A DNA stretch of 64,000 nucleotides, taken from Notospermus geniculatus (taxonomy: Eukaryota > Nemertea > Pilidiophora > Heteronemertea > Lineidae). This document shows positions 12,162-25,200 of the stretch, in pieces. Position 1 is the stretch's first letter, and each line of letters opens with the position of its first letter. The stretch lies in contig NMRB01000336.1 of assembly GCA_002633025.1 (NCBI GenBank), positions 5,138-69,137 on the forward strand, written 5' to 3'. The translations under genes were made by a program, and so were the position numbers. The notes below the pieces were generated by a model. It saw only the letters and a program-made list of their open reading frames with translations, was not told the origin of the DNA and did no database searches.

Positions 12162-13304
12162 GGTTGACTTGAAAAAAGTGAAGTCAACACATTTCATGCA
12201 CTCTTTCTGAATAAGGAAATGAGTTGGTAACTGAGCGGTGAATAAGTAAGTGGGTGGCAAAGGGTTAATATTAAGTTTATTTCCAGTGTATTGCCTGGCT
12301 TTCACTATCGCTACGAATGTCCCGAATCGCCACGAATCTGAAATTGTCCCAATTCGTGGCCAATCGGGTTGAAAAATATGCCGAATGTCAAGAATGGGCT
12401 AAGAAACAAGTACGAATTCAAAGAATCATGTAAGAATTGTACGAACAAAAGGCACGATCACTCACGAATACTCTTGCCCGATTCGTACTTGATTCGTAAA
12501 TACATTCGAGACATTCCTGCCTGTTTTCCGCGTGGGCCCATGATGTCCCACTTTCACTGACGCTACGAATGTCCCGAATCAGAAAGTTGTCCGATTCGTA
12601 GATAATTCTCAAACGTTCCTTGCAGTTCTTAAATGATTCTTGGTTGATTCCTAAAACATTCGTACAGTTCGTGTGAGTTCGTCGAGCCGCCACGAAAGTT
12701 TTTGCTTGTCAAAAACTTTCGTGGGACGGTTCACGAATTCCACGAATTTCAAATTCGTAGAGATCGTAAACACTTCGCAACCCTTTCTTATCGTCCGTAA
12801 CAGCCTCGTAGTGGATTCTTTTGCATTCTGGGCTATTCTTGGCCATTCGTGTCTCCCTCAAATTTGTGGACCCACGCCGAAAACATCCCGAAACAGGCAC
12901 GAATGTCCCGAATGTATTTATGAATCAAGTACGGATCTATCACGAATCGGCCACGAATATTCGTAAGTGAGTCGTACCTTATTCGTACAATTCTTACATG
13001 ATTCTTTGAATTTGTATTTCGTAGTTGAATTTGTGTCGTGGAATTCGTGAACGCTCCCACGAAAGTTTTTGACAAACAAAAACTCACGCGAACAGTACGA
13101 ATGTTCAGGAATCAACTAAGAATCATTTAGGAACTGCAAGAATCGTTTGAGAATTATCTGCGAACCCGACAACTTTCAGATTCGGGGCGAATCGGGACAT
13201 TCGTAGCGTCAGTGAAAGCCAGGCATATGACTGTTGGGTGACTTGAAAAAGTGAAGTCAACACATTTCATGTACTCTTTCCGAATAAGGAAATGAATTGG
13301 TGAC
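12162..13304. repeat. Direct repeats flanking the 933-bp palindromic element
   Basis: A stretch of about 70 bp at 12162-12232 (GACTTGAAAAAAGTGAAGTC followed by an AACACATTTCATG segment) is repeated in the same orientation at 13237-13304. The copies bracket the element at 12292-13224. They may be an older tandem repeat into which it inserted, or an outer part of a composite element. Confidence 0.65.
12292..13224. mobile_element. 933-bp inverted-repeat element rich in CACGAAT/ACGAAT words
   Basis: The termini TGCCTGGCTTTCACT and AGTGAAAGCCAGGCA are exact inverses, continuing into CGCTACGAATGTCCCGAATC-type arms. The flanks are TAT on both sides, a possible 3-bp target duplication. The interior is built from repeated variants of GTACGAATTC, CATTCGTAG and AAACTTTCGTGGGA in both orientations. 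Short open frames on both strands come from these repeats and encode nothing recognisable. Non-autonomous; family unknown. Confidence 0.75.
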
Positions 13305-13808
13305 TTTGTCTATAATGCTTTTAAAACAGTGTGGTATTAACCTTGTCTCCTCATGTGCCATTCACTTGTACACAGGGCTACGGCCAGGGTACACTTTTAA
13401 CCCTGATGAAAGGTTAAAAATGGTATCACAACGAGGCGAACTTCTCAAGTGATGAAAATGATGGCGCCCATTTTTACTGAAGCATTGTGTGCCGCTGAGA
13501 TCATGTGATTCAATATGACCAATCAGAAGGCGTCCTCAAAAATAACCTCGAAAAGTTCTCAAAAAATCGTACAAAAAATCGAAGCTGGTGAAATAATTCA
13601 AAAGTTTTTATTCGGGACATGCTTTAACCCCAAATGATTTGAATAGGTATCAACAGTCAATAGACTACGTGAGAGGAAAAGGGCGAAAAATCCGGGACAA
13701 AATTGAACAATGCTAAAGTGTGATGATTTTAGTGGGTGAGAAAGCCAGCTCATGAACAAGGAGAAATGAATGAAACAAATCTTCATTTCAGAAACCTGAC
13801 CCGTAGAA

Positions 13809-15533
13809 ATGATTCTCGGAAAATTCATGGCCGTGCTTGCACTTGTTATTGGTGAGTCGCCATTCGACTTATACGGAAATCTGCTAGGCCATTAGCGGCT
13901 CTAATATTCAGAGTCAAGTCGCGACAAGGGAAAGCCCAAGCCAATCCACTACCTTTGCAAAAATTAAATTCCTGTAGTTCTGGTGGTGAGGGGAAGAACC
14001 CAACCACTTTCCTAGCGATGGAAAATTTTCTTTTCAGTTCTCATCCTGGCTGTAGATAATGGGGAAGCGTCTCGGCCATCTGCGGAAAGAGTCGCAGCTT
14101 TCTTCATGCGACAGCTGTGCCTGAGTTCATCAGGGAGGGACATGTTACAGAGCCTGCACCCAACAGGCGCAAATCGGATGCTGGGGTAAGATCATGAGCA
14201 GCCATCTTCATAGTTTCGCGTACAAGACATGGATCTCACTTGCAGTCGGTTAGCTGAGTAGGCCTACAATAACTTCAACTTTTCTCTAAGTACGATTTCA
14301 TTGCTTTAGAAACTTGAGGAAACCGAAGAAGTTCCAGAGTTTGGTGACCTATATGAGTGGAAAGGGTGCTCCGCTGTGGGAGAGGCTTGGAAAGAACGTG
14401 CAGATCCGTGCCGTGTTTGAGCAGTTCCAAAAGAAGAACATCGGCCAGGGTAAACTGTTCGAATTTATTAAGAAACTGGCCATTAACCTACCGAATGTGA
14501 AGACAATAATGACGGGTATCGTTCAAGGAATGGATGAAGCAATGCAGAGTAAGTACTTACAGTTACACGTGGAATTCACTCGCAATCTTCTGGGTGTATA
14601 CAACCGACGAGACCTGAAATGACATTATTGGTTTCTCTGCGCTACATGTATGTCATAAACAACTCAGAAAAGTATCCTAACTTCATATTGTTGGTGTCGT
14701 CATAAATTCATCAGGGGATAGTCAATCGAGGTTTCATAACGAATCCAATCGACATTTTTAAAGATTTTTTTGGCGAACACTGTTTAGGGGGAGAGACGAC
14801 TGGATCTCTCGGGTCGAGTTGACAGATGGAGCGAATGACGAGAGAGCCGACTCTATTTTTTTCTCCAGAAAACGCTGTCGTTTACGGATCGCAGCCATCA
14901 AACGTGGACCAAAGCTGCCATATCAGCGCTAACGGACTTCTACGGCAAATCACAGACAATGTCAATAAATGGAAGCAGTTCAAAGATGGTGAGAAATTGA
15001 AACAAGCGACGGTTGCGACGAAGAAGCTGCAGGATACCGATGAGAGGTTGAAAGAATTGGGGCGGCTAGTGCAGGTAGCTCTCCAGCCGATAGCAGCGTT
15101 GTTTCCAGGGAAAACGTGGGCCAATGCCTTCAACGAGACGCAGCATTCTTTTAAGAAATACGACGAAATGGTTGTCGAGACTGCGCGTCTTTTTCAGACT
15201 TTGGTGAAGACGCTACACGGGCGTGTCAACGCCTGGAACAAATTAAAGTCGACTTTGATTACAGAGCAGAAAAAGATCAGTCAAGGAAAAACGGCCTGTT
15301 TGACCACGGGGGAATTCAATAAGGTTGCTTCGAAGTTTAAACACCACAACAAAGGTTTTATAAAAAGCGCTAACAGGTTGAATCGAAATCTCTTCAAACT
15401 GCATGAAGCTGAGAAGAAAGTCGGCCAGTGGAAAAAGACAAAGCTGATAACCTTCGTCAAGCGCTTTCTGACGCAGAGAAAATCTTTCAAGAAAACTGCT
15501 AAAATTTACAAAGAAATTGCCAAGAAGTTGTAG
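13809..15533 (+). CDS. Secreted lysine-rich helical protein, four exons, unknown family
   Basis: Exons 13809-13851, 14038-14185, 14310-14548 and 14869-15533 join in phase (1, 2, 1) to 365 codons including the stop. The ATG at 13809 starts a hydrophobic signal peptide (MILGKFMAVLALVI, then VLILAVDNGEAS), with probable cleavage after GEA. The mature chain is very rich in Lys, Gln and Leu with few prolines and only a few cysteines (RQLCLSS, DQSCHIS, TACLTT). The C-terminal 200 residues look like continuous amphipathic helix or coiled coil ending AKIYKEIAKKL. I do not recognise a domain. The upstream TTTCAG at about 13790 may be an acceptor for a 5'UTR exon, and AATAAA occurs near 15698. The next gene converges on it. 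The structure is solid; the function is unknown. Confidence 0.8.
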
Positions 15534-15779
15534 GAAGGTTAGGGCTACACGCCATTACAATCATGTACTGCAGTACAGCGAAGCCGTGGTGTGATGTTTA
15601 CCTACACCTATGCATGCATGTGAATTTTTGCCTCCATGTACATGCACGCCGCATATATGCCTTCTTATCATTTTGCAATTAACGCTTTGACATCCAGAAT
15701 AAAGGAGAAACGACACATTAAATTACCGTATCATTCAACGATATCCAGTTTTGAAATAAAATGTGTTTTACTGAGTATT

Positions 15780-15886
15780 GGAGAACATCAGCTATGTATA
15801 CACCTTAAAATATGCAATAGTACAGCTATGTAAACATCTTGAAATATGCAATATAGTTATGTATCGTAAAATATGCAATAATCTAA
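15780..15886. repeat. Short tandem repeat, about 30-34 bp, three imperfect copies
   Basis: Units of the form CAGCTATGTA..C.T.AAATATGCAATA recur three times just beyond the lysine-rich gene and before the SLC23 3' end. Confidence 0.7.
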
Positions 15887-15959
15887 AATCGGACGGCTAT
15901 AAAATACTACGTTTTTGTACACCACCACAAAATGATAAAACCGACGGTAAGGCTAAGAA

Positions 15960-16071
15960 TCCATTCACGCGATTTTCGTGCCGCGCGATGTCGCATCCTT
16001 TGTCCACGACCAACGCAGCGGAAACAAACAATGCTTTCGAGCGTCTGTCGCTCGAAAATCGCGTGAATGGA
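15960..16071. repeat. Hairpin MITE with TCCATTCACGCGATTTTCG ends
   Basis: TCCATTCACGCGATTTTCG at the left is perfectly inverted at the right end (CGAAAATCGCGTGAATGGA). 112 bp, lying in the presumed 3'UTR or downstream region of the SLC23 gene. Confidence 0.85.
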
Positions 16072-16278
16072 CCGGGGAGGAATTGTTCCTGTGCCAGCCG
16101 GCCGGAACTTGCGTTAGCCATCGGGTTCGCCAGGCTGTCAGGAACTCTTCGGTGAAATTGACATGGCCCTTGCTTCTGGTCCCTTGTTCCCTTTCTGGTT
16201 TCAAAATTTGCTTTCCCTTCTTTCGTGAAAATCTGGTTAAACCGTAATTTTTCGAAATCGCCTACAATTCTGAGATTC

Positions 16279-19200
16279 TTATAAGTGTGTTTCGAAAGAT
16301 GCGAATGCAGGATTCTCGTGGGCGGCTTCATCATCTTTTTGTTTCCTCTTACAGCATGAACAAAGCTTTTTGCAGTTGATGTTAAATCCCGGACAAAAGG
16401 GAATGTAACGAAGGCATTTGATCTTCCGGAGACATTTCATACAAAATGGCAGGTCATAACACTCAATCGAAGCAGTGTTCATGGCTTTTCCTTCGCTGTC
16501 CGTGAGAACTTTCTCCCATCCAATCAAGCCTCGCTCCTCTTTTGTCCCTAGAAAAGACAACGGAAGTGACGTTAATCCATGTCATTATTCATGAAATTCC
16601 AAGTGTTCAAAAGTCGGCAAAATTCATTAGCAGGGTTGTGGGCTAACTACATGTTCAGCGACCCACATTCCTTTTACATTTGCTCATTGTGAATTAATGA
16701 AAAATGAAAAATTTCAATTACCAGGAATTGTGTTATCCAGGATAAACCCGCAGGCACCACCGACGAACATACTGGTACTCAACAGCACTGTGAATATCTG
16801 ATCCAAGACCTCATTACCTGAAAAGACGAGAAGTGCTTGTTGTAGACTCATAAGACTGGCTTCAATTCGAAAGCCGAAGAAAGTCTTCCCACGAGAGATA
16901 GTTCAGTCAATCAGCGACTACAACCGTCCACACTGAGCCCAAGAGAACAACCAGCACAGTCAGTGCTTGTCTAACACGCGTACACAGAAGCCACTTTTCG
17001 AAGTGTCGACAGGATAGGCCTCGTGTACATGTATCTGGCAAATACTGGACTTAAACGTCAGCTGTAGAGTTGTCATGCATGTGTCGATGTTAGGGGACCA
17101 CGACAGGGGCATCGTGTTAACGCCAAGGCCTGCGACACTCACCAGTCTGTATAGCGCGTGGGTTTTTGTTGATCCATATTGGGAGCGTCAGACCGAAGAA
17201 AAATGAAAAACCAAGAATAAAAAGATTTCTCGGGGAGTTCATGTCGACGAATTGGAGGTTTGAAATTCCGACCGCTGTAATCATGCCTGCAAAAACGTTG
17301 GAAGAGTTAGAAGTCGTTCCCTTGTAGTTCTGAGTGATATTAAATTCTGTGGAAATCATGGATCTCTCGACTGCCACTACATTTTTTTCCTGGAGGTTTA
17401 AAGGAAAGGTTACTCACCGAACATGACAATGAACATCCCACCAGTCACGGGGTCAGGAATCGTGACGAAGAGGGCACCAAACTTCCCAAAGACGCCAAAG
17501 AGTATCATCAGCAGCCCGCCAACTTGGATGACAACACGGCTCCCAACCTTTGAATGGAATAGACATGGCTGAATATAGCTGAGAAATATTTTTGTCCGGT
17601 GAATCCAATGACAGGTTTGCAAATTGAACGTCGATGAGACATGGACCATAAACTGATCATCGTCCGGAGAGAGTACGAAGGGAAAACCACTCCAATGTCA
17701 TGAGTCTTTCGTCCTATTGACGTCATTTCCTTCTCGCTGCAATTTTCAAACCGCCTTCCACATTAGACTAGTAGCCTACCTGATCCTACCAACCTACAGT
17801 GGTGGCTTGTTTTGGAAGACCAGTATTGGCCGCTATTTTGGAGGAATTCTGCCAGTGATGTCTCTTGGGAAATTTTATGTAAATTTACTCAATTCTCAAT
17901 ACGGCTGAGTGACGTACCGCAATGCAGACAGAAGGTGACCTCCATTTGACCGAGGAAATCCACCAATGACGAATGCGTTAAAAATAGAAAAGGAATCAAC
18001 ATAATTTTCTATATTTCCCACCTCGCCAGCACCAGCCAATCAGATTCTCAAACGCAATAGGCACGACCGGTCCTAACAATGCAAAAGTCCGATGTAAAAT
18101 TGTTCGGACCGGGTACCAGTCTACTTCCACATACCTTAGTTATACCAATAGCGCCGATGTTTTCACTGTATGATGTAGTTCCATTTCCTGATCCAAAGGC
18201 TCCAGCCAGTACACATCCGACACCTTCCATTCCAATACCTGCAACACACAAAAAAACCGATAAACCACGGACGACCTTGACCATGCAGTGGTAAACTTCA
18301 CACGACGTTTGGTGTGGAATTCTGAATGCATCATCGGAAAATCTTCAATTTTGCCTCACTTACCCCTGTTGATGGCATGGACTGGTGGGGGCGGAGCACC
18401 CGATAATCTCGCGCATGCGTAGTAGTCACCGACTGATTCGATCATCGATGCCAGAACTCCTGCTAACATACCGAACACTGCAGATGCACTCACAGTTGGA
18501 ACACCCCATTGCCCTGAAGTCATTGGGTTATTCAGAAATTAGCAGTCGGAAATACATGGTATCTTCGGAAGGCGATTTGTAACATCAGAAAAAAATATCG
18601 CCAAGGCAAGACATTTTGCAATACCAAAAAAAACATGACATCAAAAGATGAAACTGTGTAATACAGAATAGCCTCACGACATCACAAACTGAAGCCGTCT
18701 TAATACAGATTAGCTTCACGATATCACAAAATGACCATGATGACGTCGTCTAATACAGCAGAGCTCAGGTACATGTAAAATTGTCTAGCTTTGCGATACG
18801 TAGAGATGAAACCACCTTACCTGGGTACGGGAATCTGAACCAGGCAGCTTCCGTCAATACGCTGATTTTGATGTCAGTCCTTGCTTTATATCCATATTTC
18901 TTGGGATCATTGGGGAATACGTTTGTGACGGTGAGGATGTAACAAAGAACCCAGGAGATGACAATGCTGAGAATGACCTGAAAAGCATCTAACAGGGTCA
19001 GTATTTGGTACTATTAGCAGGTTGATAGCACTAACATTCAGCATTGATGGCAGTTCTGTTGCGGACCTGGCGATATATTTCTTTCCACAAAAAAAACGTA
19101 AGTAGGCCTAACGGACCTCTCCGAATATCTCGGCGAATACAAGTGCGCCTTTTAATTAAACCAGTGATTTCTTCAGCTTCGTAATTTTAATTTTCTAACT

Positions 19201-22200
19201 TCTCTGGACGAAAGCTCCTACACATAGGCCTGTTTGACAGAGCACTGAGAAAACTGATGACTTACTGGGAACATGTTGAATATGGGATACCTTCCCTTCC
19301 TCCTGCATCCGTCCTTCTTGGTGAAGCCGACACATGGGATATACACGTTTCTCATGTACTGTGAGAAGATGGTGATGAGCAGAATTGTACTGGAAGTGAG
19401 GTGAATCAGAGTAAGAAATCCCGCCTTTCTGTAACACTTCCGCAAATGCTCCCGAAAGCCTCCGTGGTGCGGGCAGCTTCGCGAAGGCAAGCAGAACCCA
19501 CACGGACTGTTTCAGGAAAGCGCGGAGCGGATGCGGATCAAAATAAGCGAGTGCGCGAAGCCGTCAAGAGGAGTTTAAAGCCGGCTTTCCATTGCCTCGT
19601 TTCCTAACTCCATGACGGCTAGCAGACATATGAGAAAAACCCAAAGTCGGCGCCGAATTTATAACCTTGCATTATTTCCTCATATTGTCCGCATATCTAA
19701 ATATGGTTGTCGGAAAGTCATCCTGATTGTCCTAGTCCATTATTTTACCAGTCCTGGTGTGATCCTAGATGTGTCCACGCTGTCCTGCTATGATCAGCGG
19801 CATTTCGCGCCCTTCACGATTGATTCCTAGGACTCTCCCAGGTATGTCTGCAGTCAATACGCAGAGATTCGTAGAAATGTCCGAGGAAACGATGATTCAC
19901 ACACTTTTTTCGCGTCTGACGCGGAAAGAATGCCGAAATGACATGACTTGCTTCCGCAACCCTTCCTAATCTTGTCGGCCCTCCAGTGGATGCCACCCAT
20001 TAAATGGTAAACTCTACGACTACTCACACTAGAGCTATCCACCACTGAGAGGCGGCAAACCCAGACGCTGCCTCAAAAAGGGAGAGCCCGACGAGAGCTA
20101 TGGTTGGAGCTATGGCCAGCGGTCCGATGAATTGTAGGAGAAGACCGATCATTCCGCTGAAACCTATCACCACCTGAAATACCGATGCCACCATGATAGC
20201 GCCTTGAATCTGGAACAGAAAGACATTCAACCATTAATTACACACAGCATGATACCCGTGGCGAGCACATATTCACAAATGCATGTGGTCCAAGTATATG
20301 GCATAAGAGACAAAAAATATGTGTGGCGGTCTAGGAAAACCCATCGGAAGTCGCTGAGTGATCAACAATGGTTGTAGATTGCCTGTGCATTGATCTGCCA
20401 CTGTCCACCTGTCATTGCCTGTTAGTACATTTCGGCCATTGAAATGTGCGGGTTCACCAAGGCCATTAACACTTTCCTCAAACGCGACATCCGACGGCTT
20501 TTCCCAGACGCCTCACATTTAATACCATCCACTTGAGGACCACCCCATGTCATTCTCAACATTCCCGTGAAAATGGCGCCGTTTCGATCAGAAACCACTG
20601 ACGAGTTAGCGGTCGAAGTAGTGCCACCGCCAATTATAGTATACATGTATATAGATATAGATGGAATCGAAGAGAAAATGGGATTCACAAACTTTGTTAG
20701 TTCACCCGGCGAGCATCTGCTCTTTGAGTAACCAGGCGTATCCAATGCACACTTCAAAGCATATTATTCACGTAAAAGGTATGAACTGAAGCAATGATCT
20801 GAGTTTCGAAATGTCTGTACCTCTCTCATTCTCACTTGCCAGACTTCCCTATCCGGTCCAGCGGTTGTATTGTCCACAGCCATTGTCACACCGGGGGCCA
20901 TTGTAGTTGTAGCGTTCATGACAGCCGAGGCAACTGCTGGACACTTCCATTTCGGCAGCGAGAGAATGGCGTAGGTCGGGGCAAGGAATGTGAACGTTCC
21001 ACCCTGAACTATTGGCAATCTGAAAGTGACATTGTAAGGTAATTGTATCGGTTGGCTTACTTTCTGTAAGTTGTTCATTGCATCAGCAGCAGTCCAAAAC
21101 AGATGTAGCTTCTTAATATTTAAAATGTTGCATTGAACCCCTTGCAGCTACTCTATGGCACGGTTTAAAGCACCACGGTATTGCCACTTTCTGTCGACAG
21201 CCGGCGCCACCGGTACCCGTTCTCCAATACAGTAGTTAAGCCTTTCACCCCAGTGTTGGAGAATGTACGATTACACTACAATGCACGTAGTAGCATGCGT
21301 AGTTTACCAAGTCGTCAATAGAGGTCTCCCTTAACGCGGGTAGGTGAACGCAGGATTGGGAAGCAATACTGTGGTCCTTTAATCCGCCTGTCATGAAGGA
21401 TCTCCTTTATGTCCTTGTGGTTGGCGCGTTGGCCCCGAGCTAGAAGTTACACATGTTAGCAAAGTTGAGCGCGATCACTACCTGGATGTGTGACCTTGCG
21501 CGTATGATACAAATCTGATAAGAATCGTACCTTGATCCAAAGGTTGATTGGAGTAACGTTGCAACACCAGAGACAAAGAAAATGGTGCTGATCAGTTCAC
21601 TTTTTGAGAGATTGTCGTCTCCCATGCACAGCCACCCTGAGAGAATTAGAGGGATAGCCACGGTAGCACCGAACATGGTCAGATAATGCTGAAATCAAAC
21701 ACAAAACGTCTACCAATTGTGTGTGTGGGGGGGGGGTATATACATTAGAGACGTACAGCAAAGATTTTACTCCTCTGGAGAAGACAGGGCAAACGCCAAA
21801 CAGGTGTAGTGTTTTTGAATGTTCCCCTGTGAGTCTTCCGCTTCTATTGTCTGACAACTTCTCACCTGGAACCCCAATAAGATGCATAGGTACCATGGTG
21901 GGACTTCCTCAATAGTATACTGCAGTCCTGACTTTGATTTGACCATAGTCTGGTCCTCATCTGACGGACAAGCAATCGCGACATCTTTTTCTTTGGTAGT
22001 GTCTGGATCGGGGTGGGTGGAATTATCATCCAAAGAATACTGGGCTGAGTCCGAATCATCCTGTTAATAAAGTAAAACGGTTCGACTTAGATGACTGGAT
22101 CCAAAGGGAAAGTTGTATTGGTATGGCTCCGTTAAATGATCAGAAATAGGCCCCTTTCGAGAATCCTGAGCGGTAATGACAACATCCTCGCCGCAGGTCA

Positions 22201-25200
22201 AAATGTAAATGATGTACTGTACATCGTTTGGCCTGGGGCGAGTATTATTGGAGGATACTTCATTACTTTCAAATGTGCAGCGAGGATAGAGGTTCTTCAA
22301 GTGATGTCACACCCTAATTAGCACGGAATTCACAGGAAGTGGTGCGGCCATATTCGCCGTCAGTGTCAATCATGGTCAATGGGTTTTACTGAAAGAAATC
22401 AGATTTTAACTGGAATATTTTCCAAACTACATTTCTTATCATTTCAGTTTCTTGGTATATGATTGGTCTATGATTGGTATATGACCTGATGATTGAATGA
22501 CACCTGTCTGTTGTAAAAACAGACGATTAGTGCTGAACTACTAGAGTTGATGTATCTTGTAACCTTATTGTACACTAAACCATAACTGGTTGTGTAATAA
22601 AAGAATTTGGAATTTGGAAGTTGTAGTGTATAACTGACGGCCGAGCACATGGCTAATTATGTATCGATTAGCTCATTAGCATTGAGTTGTGACGTCGGTG
22701 AAGAACCTCTATAGGAGCTGTCCGTGAGTTGACCAATAGGTGTCACTACGGCCCAATTCAATGCATATACGGACTCATTCATCCTTGATCGAGCACTAAT
22801 TACGTGGATTTTCCATTTTTGGTCCGCTAGAACTTTGCTGCCATCTTTTGGCAATACGCGCAGCTGACTGCTCGTATTGATCACACTTTCTGATAAACCG
22901 TGTTTAATAGATTAAAACGCAATACAATACGATCAAAAGTACAATCCACACCAAGCTGATCAACATAAAAGTTCAAATTGATTTTTAAAGCGTGGCTAAG
23001 TGAGTTCACCTACAGGTTAAGCCAACACACCATTTACATGGTTCCCACACTTTTTCTCCTCAGCGTGTTTGTCACAGGCGTAAAAAAACGCACCACCACT
23101 TGGAATATAATTAGCACTGTTCCAAGATCAGCGCGAATCGAACAGGATAATTTTATAATGTTTGCACTGACCCAAAAAAATACTTGACTTTTTGTACATG
23201 AGTGAAAATCGTGCACCCTAAACGCGAAAAGGATACCCGTCAAATATTTGAACATCTTCTCGCTTGCCCACAATACATGTGTACTATTGAGAAGCATTGT
23301 ACGTGTGCATCCGCGCATGACAACGCCACATGTTCATCACTCGCGGTATTGCATGAAAGTGTACTTTTATGAGTGTAGATCACGCGAGATATAGGTCTAT
23401 ATGTAAAGTACGCCTCCAGCCTACACAAGTTGCACATGCAAAACAGACATTCACTACCAATAGATGTAATTCAGCGAATTTCTTAGGCCTAAGGGGGGGG
23501 GGTATATACATTAGAGACGTACAGCAAAGATTTTATTCCTCTGGAGAAGACAGGGCAAACGCCAAACAGGTGCAGTGTTTTTGAATGTTCCCCTGTGAGT
23601 CTGACAACTTCTCACCTGGAATCCCAATAAGATGCATAGGTACCATGGTGGGACTTCTTCAATAGTATACTGCAGTCCTGACTTTGATTTGACCGTGGTC
23701 TGGTCCTCACTTGACGGACAAGCAATCGCGACATCTTTTTCTTTGGTAGGATCTGGATCGGGGTGGGTGGAATTATCATCCAAAGAATACTGGGCTGAGT
23801 CCGAATCATCCTGTTAATAAAGTAAAACGGTTCGACTTAGATGACTGGATCCAAAGGGAAAGTTGTATTGATATGGCTCCGTTAAATGATCAGAAATAGG
23901 CCCCTTTCGAGAATCCTGGGCGGTAATGACAACATCCTCGCCGCAGGTCAAAATGTAAATGATGTACTGTACATCGTTTGGCCTAGGGCGAGTATTATTG
24001 GAGGATACTACATTACTTTCAAATGTGCAGCGAGAATAGAGGTTCTTCAAGTGACGTCACACCCTAATTAGCACAGAATTCACAGGAAGTGGTGCGGCCA
24101 TATTGGCCGTCAGTGTCAATGGGGTTTACTGAAAGAAATCAGATTTTAACTGGAATATTTTCCAAACTACATTTCTTATCATTTCAGTTTCTTGGTATAT
24201 GATTGGTCTTTGATTGGTATATGATCTGATGATTGAATGACACCTGTCTGTTGTAAAAACAGACGATTAGTGCTGAACTACATAGAGTTGATGTATCTTG
24301 TAACCTTATTGTACACTATACCATAACTGGTTGTGTAATAAAAGAATTTGGAATTTAGAAGTTGTAGTGTATAACTGACGGCCGAGCACATGGCTAATTA
24401 TGTATCGATTAGCTCATTAGCATTGAGTTGTGACGTCGGTGAAGAACCTCTATAGGAGCTGTCCGTGAGTTGACCAATAGGTGTCACTACGGCCCAATTC
24501 AATGCATATAGCGGACTCATTCATCCTTGATCGAGCACTAATTACGTGGATTTTCCTTTTTGGTCCGCTAGAACTTTGCTGCCATCTTTTGGCAATACGC
24601 GCGGCTGACTGCTCGTATTGATCACACTTTCTGATAAACCGTGTTTAATAGATTAAAACGCAATACAATACGATCAAAAGTACAATCCACACCAAGCTGA
24701 TCAACATAAAAGTTCAAATTGATTTTTAAACCGAGGCTAAGTGAGTTCACCTACAGGTTAAGCCAACACACCATTTACATGGTTCCCACACTTTTTCTCC
24801 TCAGCGTGTTTGTCACAGGCGTAAAAAACACGGGACCACCACTTGGAATATAATTAGCACTGTTCCAAGATCAGCGCGAATCGAACAGGATAATTTTATA
24901 ATGTTTGCACTGAGCAAAAAAATTACTTGACTTTTTGTACATGAGTGAAAATCGTGCACCCCAAACGCGAAAATGATATCCGTCAAATATTTGTACATCT
25001 TCTCGCTTGCCCACAATACATGTGTACTATTGAGAAGCATTGTACGTGTGCATCCGCGCATGACAACGCCACATGTTCGTCACTCGCGATATTGCATGAA
25101 AGTGTACTTTTATGAGTGTACATGTACATCACGCGAGATATAGGTCTATATGTATGTAAAGTACGCCTCCAGCCTACACAAGTTGCACATGCAAAACAGA

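Larger units (their letters stand above)
9057..13808. other. Gene-less stretch, mostly repeats
   Basis: Between the mucin-like gene and the lysine-rich gene I see no supported exon. It holds hairpin elements at 9740-9862, 10707-11021 and 12292-13224, a short TTA/ATT run near 9990, and one unresolved base near 9539. The missing 3' end of the upstream gene should lie here, but a 61-codon open frame at 11435-11620 does not match a cystine knot. Confidence 0.6.
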
